Shown here: positions 45,678 through 53,916 of the stretch, one piece after another
Numbering within the stretch: the first letter of the stretch is position 1
How the letters are laid out: each line of letters opens with the position of its first letter
From: Lumbricus rubellus
Lineage: Eukaryota; Annelida; Clitellata; Crassiclitellata; Lumbricidae
Direction: 5' to 3'
NCBI GenBank assembly: GCA_945859605.1
Contig: OX243812.1
Coordinates: 528,710 to 592,709 of the forward strand
DNA: 64,000 nt
Translations under genes and position numbers: made by a program
The notes under the pieces: generated by a model
What the model was told of the DNA's origin: nothing
The model's database searches: none
Seen by the model: the letters and a program-made list of their open reading frames with translations, nothing else

Positions 45678-46988
45678 TTAAATCAATTTTCCATACACTA
45701 CACTCATTTTCTGTCCATCCGATTGGAACTGCAGCAACCTATCTGAAATTACGACAGCATACGCTTCGGTGTCGGCTGGCACTGCTGCATTGAAAAGAGC
45801 CTTAATCTGAATATCAACGACTGAAGATTTCAAACGCTCGGATTGTTTGCTTACATCGAACACGAACAACGGATATAATTCTTTATAATCTACAGGTGTT
45901 ATATTGCTTTGGGTAATCAACTTATCCATACCATAGAATTTTTGACTAAAGGAGGACGCGTCTCTGTACGCTCTGGAGAATTGTTGATTAGGAAACGACA
46001 GGTTATGATCGACAGCTGGATATCTTTCTTGATTCATCATCACATAAATGTTCTTGAGATCGCAGTGATTAAATAGCGACGGATTACTTTCCTGATTACC
46101 GCTACGGTCCGTCTGAAATCCTACGATGATATATCTAGGTTTCTCAGGTGATGTTTTTACGCTAAGACGCCAACTGAAACTTGTCGACTGAGGAACCGTT
46201 ATTGTGTCGCATTGACGAGCTCTATACGCAACTGGCAACGTTAATTTTGATTCAATCGTCTTATACAACTGCATTCGTTCCATATCGGAAGGAATAACGT
46301 GCGGAATAAACCATGAAATTTTGTTTATCGCAACTTTTCCAGCAGCTGCAGCGTTATCTCGGAATATGGCATCATCGTCAGCTTTACGAACTAAAGTCAG
46401 CGTCTGTTTAAAACCGTAAATAATCTTGTCGTAATCATCGCAAAACCCGAAAATATGCTTCAACGGAACAATAAAGCTGAACATTCCTTTAGTGTTTGGT
46501 TTGCGAATGAGAAAGCTTTGTCTAGTGGCAAAGCCGGGGTTGTCCGCAATAACAGCAGTCGCTCCAGTGTCTTTATACCACAGCTGATTTAAGCCTTGAG
46601 TCAACTGAAAATCGTTTGGATACGTAAGTAAACCGAGCATCGTTGTAGCTTGACCCGGATGAAATAGCGTTTCGATTTCTTGATTAGATAACTGATAGGA
46701 TATTTGACTGAATAGATACATAAGCCCATTATTCGTAAGAGCGACTAAATCGGCGTTAACGTATGCGGTGTCATCGGCTTTAATTAGTCTTCCATCGAAT
46801 TGTAGATATGACTCTGCTGGGTGACTGTATAAGTCTTGTAATTCAATATTTATTCTTATTTCACCAGAACTGTTAAGGTTAGTTCTCGCTACAGGTTCGT
46901 ACTCATGCCATTCGTATCGCTCGATACCTTCATCGATCAATGGTTGCTCTGTGAATCTTAGAATATCGGATTGCATTTTATTATACAT
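45678..46988 (-). CDS. Major capsid protein (double jelly roll, hexon-like)
   Basis: 436 residues, the expected size for a Polinton major capsid protein. Recognisable family segments are PLKHIFGFCDDYDKIIYGF, the preceding RQSFLIRKPNTKGMFSF, and a late PLFVFDVSKQSERLKSS. The N-terminus (DILRFTEQPLIDEGIERYEW) is also typical. Three Met candidates lie within the first five codons. It forms the icosahedral shell. No frameshift or stop. Confidence 0.88.
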   Translation of the reverse strand: MYNKMQSDILRFTEQPLIDEGIERYEWHEYEPVARTNLNSSGEIRINIELQDLYSHPAESYLQFDGRLIKADDTAYVNADLVALTNNGLMYLFSQISYQLSNQEIETLFHPGQATTMLGLLTYPNDFQLTQGLNQLWYKDTGATAVIADNPGFATRQSFLIRKPNTKGMFSFIVPLKHIFGFCDDYDKIIYGFKQTLTLVRKADDDAIFRDNAAAAGKVAINKISWFIPHVIPSDMERMQLYKTIESKLTLPVAYRARQCDTITVPQSTSFSWRLSVKTSPEKPRYIIVGFQTDRSGNQESNPSLFNHCDLKNIYVMMNQERYPAVDHNLSFPNQQFSRAYRDASSFSQKFYGMDKLITQSNITPVDYKELYPLFVFDVSKQSERLKSSVVDIQIKALFNAAVPADTEAYAVVISDRLLQFQSDGQKMSVVYGKLI

Positions 46989-47012
46989 ATATTTTTAAAT
47001 AAGAAAATATGT

Positions 47013-47366
47013 TTAAGCCATTTTCAAACCACCTCCGTTTAAGCGTTTTACGAGATCTTGAATTCTAATAGCTCCTCCCGTCATTTCTGGATTCGATCCT
47101 AGTAATCTAGCTAGAATGACTTTAGTTTCCTGAGTTATCGGCTGCTGAACGGTGGTTGGTGGAAGTATCTTATTGAGTAATCGTTTTCCAACGTCGATCG
47201 CCTTATCCTTGGCAACACTCCCAATCTCTTTGACAGCTGTGCTCGCAATTTGTTTGGCTGCATTCGATGTCAGTAGTCTCTTGAGAAATCCTGCAATGGA
47301 ATCGAATATTCCTGCTCCACCGACAACGTGTACTTTTTTATAACTTCTTCTCGCAACGACCAGCAT
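47013..47366 (-). CDS. pX/pVI-like small virion protein
   Basis: 117 residues, basic. An amphipathic helix (AGIFDSIAGFLKRLL) follows a VVGG site, and two more Gly-Gly sites occur (MTGGA, LNGGG) that fit adenain-type cleavage. By analogy with adenovirus pVI/pX it may be a core or membrane-disrupting capsid cement protein released by the protease (inference). Upstream at 47370-47444 are three copies of a 20-bp AGATCATCAATTTTTAAATT unit. Confidence 0.6.
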   Translation of the reverse strand: MLVVARRSYKKVHVVGGAGIFDSIAGFLKRLLTSNAAKQIASTAVKEIGSVAKDKAIDVGKRLLNKILPPTTVQQPITQETKVILARLLGSNPEMTGGAIRIQDLVKRLNGGGLKMA

Positions 47367-47427
47367 TTCTATATCATCAATTTTTAAATTAGATCATCAA
47401 TTTTTAATTAGATCATCAATTTTTAAA

Positions 47428-48327
47428 TTAGATCATCAATTTTTTATATTCATCTTTGGTTATCACTCTTTGTCTTAGTAACTCATCCGTCATACCTACA
47501 ATTTCATTCCTTACACCCGTATTTCCCGCTTTGTAGCTATATATTCGCAACTCTAATTGTTTTACTAATTCGTTAGGATCTGAAGGAATGGTAATTATTC
47601 CGCTTCCTGTTTTACCTCTTAACTTCATGTAATCGTCCCATATGGGTTTTATTATCTGTTTATATTTTACACTTCTAGACGATTTAGGTTTGTTTGGTTT
47701 ATTTGGCTGACTCATGGCATTCGTTTTAGTTAGAATCTCGGCGTATTCTTTGAGATCACGACTATCATAAATTGAACTGTTTGGACTAGCTAACGTTAAC
47801 AATTCCCATAATCCTGGAGTTCCTTGATAAGTTGTGGTTCCAACTGTAATATCATTTTCTTGGATTGAGGCTTCGCTGTCTCCAATGTAGAATTTTCCAT
47901 CTCTTGATCTTAATCCGAATGTTGTGTCCACAAGTCTTCTATCAGAAGCATATTTTTTAAGGTATTCAACTGCAATATTTCCTAATTCTAACCTTCTAAT
48001 GTCTTCTACTGGGTCATCGTCGTCGTATGCCTCTATAGACGGATACTGGGGAAATTGAATAGTTTTCAACGAATCTGGAAGTGATTTTAGAGCGAGTGAT
48101 GTTGCTGCAGAGTTATCTTTTATTGTCGACAGCAAAGCGTTTTGTTCTTTTGAAATTGCTGATTGAGAGTCGACTATTGGTTTGTAGATTTTCGTTAATT
48201 CTCGTTGAAGTCCAAGATCATCTATTCTCTCAGAGAGAAAGTTTTGTTTAATATTTTTTTTCGTTTTCAAAAACTCTTCGATAATAAAATCTCTTTTTGC
48301 AGGATCACTAATTTTCAGTAGTGACAT
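47428..48327 (-). CDS. Conserved Polinton protein of unknown function (DUF8207-like)
   Basis: About 299 residues from the ATG at 48327. I prefer that start because a longer frame to 48390 is encoded by an AACGTAAAC repeat and the shorter start follows an AT-rich box. The recognisable core is FGLRSRDGKFYIGDS, then NDITVGTTTYQGTPGLWELL, a segment that recurs in many Polinton-associated invertebrate proteins. It also has an N-terminal coiled-coil-like region and a C-terminal GSGIITIPSDPNELVKQLEL. No function is known to me; the position among virion genes suggests a structural role. Confidence 0.6.
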   Translation of the reverse strand: MSLLKISDPAKRDFIIEEFLKTKKNIKQNFLSERIDDLGLQRELTKIYKPIVDSQSAISKEQNALLSTIKDNSAATSLALKSLPDSLKTIQFPQYPSIEAYDDDDPVEDIRRLELGNIAVEYLKKYASDRRLVDTTFGLRSRDGKFYIGDSEASIQENDITVGTTTYQGTPGLWELLTLASPNSSIYDSRDLKEYAEILTKTNAMSQPNKPNKPKSSRSVKYKQIIKPIWDDYMKLRGKTGSGIITIPSDPNELVKQLELRIYSYKAGNTGVRNEIVGMTDELLRQRVITKDEYKKLMI

Positions 48328-48402
48328 TTTCTTATTATAAGTATAATGTTTAAAACGTAAACGTAAAACGTAAACATAAAACGTAAACATAAAACATACA
48401 AT

Positions 48403-48789
48403 TTATGCATCGTAGTAATTAACATAACAAATTGAGTCTTTTTCATTTATAGTAACTGGTGAATCTGAGTTGTTTTGAATTGTAATTATTATATCCTCTG
48501 CGTCCTCTAGTACTGTACCATCTTGAAGGCTCAGTCTGAGTTGTTTCAACTTCTGTCTAAGAGAGACTAGACACATTCCACTGGTCATTCGGACTCCAAG
48601 GCCTACTTCTACTGTAATATTTGTCTTTGGTTCAATCGTTATCGCTTGCTGAGCAAAAATCTCATATCTATCGCCTGCTCGTTGTCTTGCAGGAGCGTGA
48701 GTGACCACTTTAGGCAACCAAATTATCGTACTCACACGAGGCTTTCGTTTGGTGATAAATTTGTGTATTGGGTGACCGTATCCAGACAT
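48403..48789 (-). CDS. dUTPase-fold protein, probably catalytically dead
   Basis: 128 residues. The pattern AGDRYEIFAQQAITIEPKTN, VEVGLGVRMTSGMCLVSLR and IIITIQNNSDSPVTINEKDS, then ICYVNYY follows the strand order of trimeric dUTPases (AGYDLxA, TGLxxxxPxGxxxxI, VxLxNxSxxxxxIxxGDxIxQ). The RSG motif and the Asp/Tyr of the GVIDxDYRG motif are not present, so hydrolysis is unlikely. It may act as a structural or regulatory trimer. The fold assignment is from pattern only. Confidence 0.5.
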   Translation of the reverse strand: MSGYGHPIHKFITKRKPRVSTIIWLPKVVTHAPARQRAGDRYEIFAQQAITIEPKTNITVEVGLGVRMTSGMCLVSLRQKLKQLRLSLQDGTVLEDAEDIIITIQNNSDSPVTINEKDSICYVNYYDA

Positions 48790-48805
48790 TTATATAAGAG
48801 ATTGT

Positions 48806-49456
48806 TTAAAGTAACATTCCAAGAATAGGAATATTTTTAAATGGCGAATTGGGTCCCAAGATAAGACCTTCACCGCTGATATATCCTGCTCCTCTTTTCA
48901 TAAACAAACCAGAACCCGTTATTGAAGTACCCTTTTTCCACGGAGATAGAAAAAGACCTTCCCCAGCAGGTCTTATCTTACAGCATGATCCTCCTTTCTT
49001 AACGTAGAGCACGCCAGATCCACTTATCGGGTGTGAGATCGAAGATCCACTTATCGGGTGTGAGATCGAAGATCCACTTATTTTATCGACAATTTTGGAA
49101 CCAGCTGCAGAACCCAATCCTGTTAAGGCTCCTGTGGCTAAACTCGGAAGAACACTAGACAGTAGAAACTTTCCGGCTGTTGCTAAGAACGGTAGAATAG
49201 CGCCAATAAATCCACCTTCGACTCTCGCATTGTCTTCTAATTGCTTTTTACCCATTTTAATTGTCACACCAGTTCCATTCTGATACGCTTTAGTTAACTT
49301 GTTAATTTGCCTCTGGTTTAGAGCTAACACATGCTCACCAGTTATGTCTCCATGAGAAAGTCTTATACTCACTCCAGTTCCTACTTGAACAGCTCGCTTA
49401 ATCTTCTCTTTTTGCCCTTCAGAAATATTAACTTTGACCTTAGCGTAAGCGCTCAT
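48806..49456 (-). CDS. Polinton pVI/pX-like protein with hydrophobic segment
   Basis: 216 residues. Two related N-terminal halves contain VGTGVSIRLSHGD and NGTGVTIKMGKKQ. A VEGG/F adenain-type site (residues 79-83) is followed by a 30-residue hydrophobic Gly/Ala stretch (FIGAILPFLATAGKFLLSSV) and Gly-rich tail repeats. Residues ~127-147 are a 9-residue tandem repeat (ISGSSISHP) encoded by the DNA unit also found upstream of pPolB. The pattern fits a minor capsid protein with a membrane-active segment exposed after protease cleavage (inference). Confidence 0.7.
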   Translation of the reverse strand: MSAYAKVKVNISEGQKEKIKRAVQVGTGVSIRLSHGDITGEHVLALNQRQINKLTKAYQNGTGVTIKMGKKQLEDNARVEGGFIGAILPFLATAGKFLLSSVLPSLATGALTGLGSAAGSKIVDKISGSSISHPISGSSISHPISGSGVLYVKKGGSCCKIRPAGEGLFLSPWKKGTSITGSGLFMKRGAGYISGEGLILGPNSPFKNIPILGMLL

Positions 49457-49480
49457 CTTATATTAAATATAAACTTTAAA

Positions 49481-50254
49481 TTAAACCTCTCTTATGTGAA
49501 ATCGTATCGACAATTCCTCACCTCTTAAATTAATTAGTTTTCCATTTTGGTCTATTAGTTTTGTTTCCATCGATGAAATAGAGTATAGCGTTATTGGAAG
49601 ATAAACCAGATTATGAGGAGATTCGATTATCTTATAACCAGGCCCGACCGATGGAAAGAAAGAATAAATTATGTTCTCCGTAGTTCCGTTGGCATACGAT
49701 GATCCTATTATATCACTGGTAACACGTAAACTATTCACGCTGTTTATATCGACTATGTGCTCGGATTCGTTATATCCTTCGGAGTATACACGACTCTGAA
49801 ATCCTAGAACCGTACTAATTGAATTTGGTACTGTAAAATCAACTTTATAGTTCTCATCAATTTCCAAAACAGCCTTCAAAGTATTGTTATTTGGTTGCAA
49901 CTTTATACATTGTCCATGACCTTCTTCTTTTAGAATTCTCTGTATGTATTCGTTTAAGTCATCGATTTCATAGCAACCGGTTGGAATGTCTAAATCTTCC
50001 CACGTTACACCGTTATCTGACGAATATACGAATTTATTATTTGTTTCGTCTATATTGGGAAAACTGTAGTAAGTTTCAAGATTAACAAGGGCCATTTCAT
50101 ACTTCTTACTTTTGTCCAGTTCGATTAGTGGATTAAATTTCGTTCGAATTCGTGTGCTCCTTTCGCTCAACAAAATGCAAAAGGATTCTTTAGCCTCTGT
50201 GTTGCGTGCAATCGTTTGAGTAGTAGATAAAATTTCGTCAAGAAGGGTTTCCAT
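49481..50254 (-). CDS. Minor capsid (penton-like) protein
   Basis: 257 residues, intact. The layout is that of Polinton/adintovirus penton proteins: an N-terminal ILSERSTRIRTKFNPLIELD, KKYEMALVNLETYYSFPNI, a GCYEIDDLNEYIQ helix, TVLGFQSRVY, and a C-terminal jelly-roll strand SIRFHIREV. It forms the five-fold vertices. It sits next to the packaging ATPase, as is common. Confidence 0.82.
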   Translation of the reverse strand: METLLDEILSTTQTIARNTEAKESFCILLSERSTRIRTKFNPLIELDKSKKYEMALVNLETYYSFPNIDETNNKFVYSSDNGVTWEDLDIPTGCYEIDDLNEYIQRILKEEGHGQCIKLQPNNNTLKAVLEIDENYKVDFTVPNSISTVLGFQSRVYSEGYNESEHIVDINSVNSLRVTSDIIGSSYANGTTENIIYSFFPSVGPGYKIIESPHNLVYLPITLYSISSMETKLIDQNGKLINLRGEELSIRFHIREV

Positions 50255-50320
50255 TTTAGATAGCTATTTTTAAACCTAGAATATAAAATCTTAAATTTTG
50301 TTATCATTTTATTATTGCTT

Positions 50321-51097
50321 TTATTTAATGTAAAATGTATCTAATCCAGATCTGTACCTGCCCTTATTTGTTTTACTAGTAAGGTCTATAACCACAAAAC
50401 CATGCGTTTCATCCCACGCAGTTTTGCATAGTTTTCGAAATTCTTCAATAGTCATATCATCTACACCTATATGATCGCTGTATATATGATTAATATTCTT
50501 GAGGTCTTGAGGGAACAAACATATAAAGTTAGCATTCTCTCTGATAGTTTGTCTGGGCAGCTTGAAATAATTTTGTGCTAGGTAAAAGCAGTCTACATTA
50601 CTATGCCTACCTCTTATATAATACGATTCGCATTTATTTTGTCGCTCTAACTGTAAATCATCAAAAATCATGAGATTCTTCTTATCTCGACTTAAGTCTC
50701 GTGGATCTGGAACATCTTCAGAGGTTTCAAAGAACTTGCATTCTATATCCGATTTTTTGGCCATGTTTTTAGACATCTCCTCGACTACGGCTGTCGGTGA
50801 TACATTTAATTTCATTATCTCATCGCGATTATCAAAAAGTCTTATAATTGCTTCCTTTGGTAATTTCTCTTCGAATGCTTTCTTGAGTATCTTATATTCT
50901 GATTGAAATAAACTTTTGCCAAAGATCTGCAGGTTATCGTAGTCTAACCAACCAGGTCTCAGTAATAAATTAAGTAGTAATATTGTTTTGCCGCATTGAG
51001 ACTTACCGACGATCAAACCTCTGATGCTTCTTGGTAGGAGAGGACTGTTAAAGCGTTTACTTGATTCTTCATTCCACGATAGGTCTTGGACTTCCAT
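50321..51097 (-). CDS. FtsK/HerA (A32-like) genome-packaging ATPase
   Basis: 258 residues. Walker A is LIVGKSQCGKT (28-38) and Walker B NLMIFDDL (141-148), with a downstream YLAQNYFKLPRQTIRENAN segment that serves as sensor region in this family. It drives DNA into the capsid. It is the first gene of the leftward block, divergent from the PLA2 gene with only 20 bp between the two ATGs. Confidence 0.92.
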   Translation of the reverse strand: MEVQDLSWNEESSKRFNSPLLPRSIRGLIVGKSQCGKTILLLNLLLRPGWLDYDNLQIFGKSLFQSEYKILKKAFEEKLPKEAIIRLFDNRDEIMKLNVSPTAVVEEMSKNMAKKSDIECKFFETSEDVPDPRDLSRDKKNLMIFDDLQLERQNKCESYYIRGRHSNVDCFYLAQNYFKLPRQTIRENANFICLFPQDLKNINHIYSDHIGVDDMTIEEFRKLCKTAWDETHGFVVIDLTSKTNKGRYRSGLDTFYIK

Positions 51098-51117
51098 TTT
51101 AATTATATTATATTAAA
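51098..51117. promoter_or_regulatory. 20-bp divergent promoter, near-palindromic
   Basis: The only DNA between the divergent ATPase and PLA2 start codons is an all-A/T near-palindrome (TTTAAT...ATTAAA around TATATTATA). Similar TATA/TTTAAA boxes touch most other start codons in the element. Confidence 0.55.
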
Positions 51118-51654
51118 ATGGAGCACAACTCGTATTGTGTAAAATGTAAGCGACAAACTGAATCTAAAGATGTTCAACGAGTCGTCAGTAAGAATGGTAG
51201 ACCTATGCTTAGGGGTGTGTGCGTTGAGTGTGGCGCTAGAAAAACTCAGTTTACTAAAATGTCCACCGCTACAGGTGGTGATTTAGTCTCAGCTCTCAAT
51301 TCTGCTACTTCTAATATTAAACTTCCATGGGCAAAGTACCCGGGTGAAATGCATCTTCCAGGACATTCTTTCACGGGTCCAGGTACTCGATTGGATTTGA
51401 GATTGAATCCTGATGGAACACCAAAAGATTGGAGTAAACCAGTAGATAGGGTTGATGCAGCAGCCTATCGTCATGACCTGGCTTATGCTAAACATACTGA
51501 TACGGCAGGGAGAAACGTCGCTGACAGAGCTATGATAGATGAATTAAATAATATACCTAATCCTTCGTTCCGCGAACGAATTGAACGATCTATAGTAAAA
51601 CCAATATTATCGACGAAGACCCATTTTGGAATGGGGTTGAAAAAAAAGCTCTGA
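51118..51654 (+). CDS. Zinc-ribbon plus parvovirus-type phospholipase A2 protein
   Basis: 178 residues. An N-terminal zinc ribbon (CVKC at 7-10, CVEC at 35-38; DUF5679-like) is followed by an ATGG/D site, then a secreted-PLA2-like domain of the parvovirus VP1 type: calcium loop GHSFTGPGTRLD (82-93), catalytic helix AAAYRHDLAYAKHTD (His119, Asp120) and ADRAMIDEL with Asp136. In viruses such a domain helps the particle breach endosomal membranes. It lacks the disulfides of secreted PLA2. It reads rightwards, opposite to the virion block, and its end overlaps the integrase frame. Confidence 0.85.
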   Translation: MEHNSYCVKCKRQTESKDVQRVVSKNGRPMLRGVCVECGARKTQFTKMSTATGGDLVSALNSATSNIKLPWAKYPGEMHLPGHSFTGPGTRLDLRLNPDGTPKDWSKPVDRVDAAAYRHDLAYAKHTDTAGRNVADRAMIDELNNIPNPSFRERIERSIVKPILSTKTHFGMGLKKKL

Positions 51655-52571
51655 GATGGACAGACCAACTTGCTGACGAATTGCATAAACCTATAGTCAG
51701 GAAGTTCAGGAAGCGAGTTGTTTATGTTCAGGGAGTGGACAAAGTTTGGGCAGCAGACTTGATTGACATGCAGGCTTATGCTAAATTTAATTCTGGTGTG
51801 AAATATTTGTTAAGCGTCATCGATATATTTTCCAAATATGCATTTATTCAGCCTTTAAAAGATAAGCGCGGAGAATCTGTGGCAGATGCTTTCACAAAAA
51901 TATTTAATACGAGCAAAAGAAGGGGGGAAAAACTTTGGGTCGATAAGGGAACAGAATTCTATAATAAACAGGTAAAATCATTAGGTATGTAGTTGTACTC
52001 AACTGAGAATGAAGAGAAATCTTGTATCGTAGAAAGATTTAATAGAACAGTAAAAGAAAAGATGTTTAAGTATTTTACAGCAAACTCAACTCAGAGATAT
52101 ATCGATGTTTTAGATAATATGGTTAATTTATACAACAACACAAGACATTCTTCCATTAAAATGACTCCTGTTAAAGCGAGTGTTAAAGCAAATGAATGGG
52201 TTGTGTGGATGAATCTGTATGGTGATGCTGTACCTGAAACTATTAAACCTAAATTTTCGGTAGGAGATAAAGTAAGAATTTCTAAGAAGAAAAAGACATT
52301 CGAGAAAGGCTACACAAATCGTTGGACACAAGAAATTTTTACTATAACACAAATCCAATACACAGACCCTATAACCTATAAAATCTCTGACTATCATGGA
52401 GAAGAAATAAAAGGGACATTTTATGAAGCTGAACTACAATCGACAACGCAAGATACATTTAAAATAGAGAAGATTATTAGGAAAAGAGGAAGTCGTTCTT
52501 TAGTTAAATGGTTAGGCTATGATAATTCATTCAATTCATGGGTTAACAATGAAGACTTGATATCATTGTGA
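51585..52571 (+). pseudogene. Retroviral-type integrase with chromodomain, interrupted
   Basis: The DDE core is visible: ADLIDM, then LWVDKGTEFYN, then SCIVERFNRT. A chromodomain (FKIEKIIRKRGSR, then VKWLGYDNSFNSWV) ends the protein. An in-frame TAG at 51990-51992 lies between the second and third catalytic residues. The frame is also open upstream across the PLA2 stop (DPFWNGVEKKALRWTDQ, then LADELHKP, homologous to other Maverick integrases) back to a TGA at 51582, without any in-frame ATG. A frameshift on the A-run at 51640-51647, or splicing, might have supplied the start. As it stands the gene should not give full-length enzyme. The missing N-terminal zinc domain is a further sign of decay. 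Confidence 0.85.
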
Positions 52572-53250
52572 ATTTACTACTACTATTAGCAAATTGTTTT
52601 TACTGCAGCTCTTGTGCAATCATTACTTCTCTATGAACACGCTTTAATAACAAGTTCTAATGTACATTCGCAGCCTGTTCTAAGAAGAAAAAGACATTCG
52701 AGAAAACAAAATTCTTGACTTTTTGGGACGGATGACTAAAAAAAAAAAAAAACCTAGAAAAAAAAAAACCTTAAAAAAAAAAAAAAAAAAAAAAACCTAA
52801 AAAAAAAAACCTAAAAAAAAAAAAACCTAGAAAAAAAACCTAGAAAAAAAGTTAGAAAAAAAAACCTAGAAAAAAAGTTAGAAAAAAACCTAGGAAAAAA
52901 GTTAGAAAAAAAAACCTAGAAAAAAAGTTAGAAAAAAGTGTGTGTGTGTGTGTGTGTATACATAAGTCTTGTAAACAGCGAAATTCATTTTGCGTCTTCA
53001 TAATAATGACCGTGAACTATAAACTTGTCGTCATCATCCAGCAGCGACAAGAATTTATCTTAGCGACAAAACCGGAAGTAGAACGACAAGATTTTTGGCC
53101 AAGGGCGTTTTTTGTTCAAATTGCATTGGATACGATCAGATTTAATCGCATTGTGCCACGTGCGAAGTGTCAACGATGTTATGGATCGGTTGCTGCGTGG
53201 CTTTTAATAGGTAGCAGGTGTGCACTGTTGCTGTATCTAACCATCGCTCC
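52572..53250. other. A-rich, degenerate right part of the Polinton
   Basis: A 27-bp copy of integrase sequence (TCTAAGAAGAAAAAGACATT...) recurs at about 52679-52706. An A-rich tract with CCTAG and GTTAG punctuation runs over 52735-52937, followed by a GT run. Bases 52960-53250 hold no recognised gene. Confidence 0.7.
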
Positions 53251-53452
53251 TGGTAACGTCTACCTGTATAGAAATGGGGCGAATTACATGCAAATTGCAG
53301 GCGGAGGGGGAACGGGAGCTGCGTTTAACAATTCAACCGGTAGTTGCATAATTTTCGTAACCAATACCGATTTTCTCGAGATATTCGCTTATTCGCACAT
53401 CGCACTAAATATATTAGCTAGAGACTTTTCGGCAGTATTCTTACGACCTTAA
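53251..53452 (+). pseudogene. Headless copy of C1q-like fibre C-terminus in the right TIR
   Basis: Encodes GNVYLYRNGANYMQIAGGGG and onward to DFSAVFLRP, the last 67 residues of the fibre gene at 38919-39992, with about nine amino-acid differences. There is no stalk or start codon here. It exists because the TIR includes the 3' end of the left fibre gene. Confidence 0.8.
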
Positions 53453-53481
53453 TTTCCTTGCTGATCGAAATAATAAAAGAC

Positions 53482-53674
53482 TTCCAAAGGGCAGTGACCA
53501 ATCCTCTCCCTCGCCGTCTCATCATCCACTGACCGTGTACTCATCATAGCTGAGTCGGCTTGTGGAACAGAAATCTCGTAACAAATTTCTGCCCCGGCGG
53601 GGAATTGAACCCCCAACCTCTTGATCGACAGTCCAGCGCGCTATCCACTGTACTACCGAGCACCCCCCTCAGGA
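53482..53674 (-). mobile_element. tRNA-Asp-like SINE inside the right TIR
   Basis: A 193-bp mirror copy of the SINE at 38697-38889 with a single base difference, flanked by AATAATAAAAGAC at 53469-53481 and 53675-53687 (the same 13-bp target duplication). Confidence 0.8.
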
Positions 53675-53857
53675 AATAATAAAAGACATCCAGAAAATTA
53701 AAAAGACTAAGAATTTAACTGGTTTAAACCCTATTTTAACTGGCTTTTTTCTTCAATGAAAAAATCCCAGAAAATCCTTTAGCACCATTTAAACTCATTT
53801 ATTAGCTAATTGTTTCTTCAATGAAAAAATTCCCAAAGAATTAATTTTACATCTACT

Positions 53858-53916
53858 CCTCCTCCTCATCTTCTTCATCCTCCTCCTCATCTTCTTCATC
53901 CACCTCCTTCTCTTCC
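53858..53916. repeat. Residual satellite right of the Polinton
   Basis: About 60 bp of the same CCTCCT/CATCTTCTTCATCC modules as 35700-38657. This shows that the Polinton lies inside, or at the edge of, the satellite. Confidence 0.9.

Larger units (their letters stand above)
53251..53693 (-). repeat. Polinton right terminal inverted repeat
   Basis: Mirror of 38678-39120 (443 bp each). It contains the headless fibre C-terminus and the SINE. It is followed by 164 bp (53694-53857) absent from the left end, containing a duplicated TTCTTCAATGAAAAAAT segment. Confidence 0.9.
38658..53857. mobile_element. Polinton/Maverick (adintovirus-like) element, about 15.2 kb
   Basis: It carries the diagnostic Polinton set: protein-primed PolB, adenain-type protease, A32/FtsK-like packaging ATPase, double-jelly-roll major capsid, penton-like minor capsid and retroviral-type integrase with chromodomain. 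TIRs of 443 bp lie at 38678-39120 and 53251-53693. The probable outermost bases are AGTAG (38658) and CTACT (ending 53857), with CCTCCT on both sides as a candidate 6-bp target duplication. Since the target is a TCC-rich satellite this could be coincidence. Satellite resumes at 53858. The outermost 20 bp (left) and 164 bp (right) are not matching inverted repeats, so one end has been rearranged. Ten genes run leftwards from 51097, and two run rightwards. Confidence 0.9.

Noticed and set aside
47428..48390. Longer 320-codon version of the DUF8207-like gene
   Set aside because: The extra 21 codons come from an ACGTAAAC repeat, and the ATG at 48327 has the usual upstream AT-rich box.
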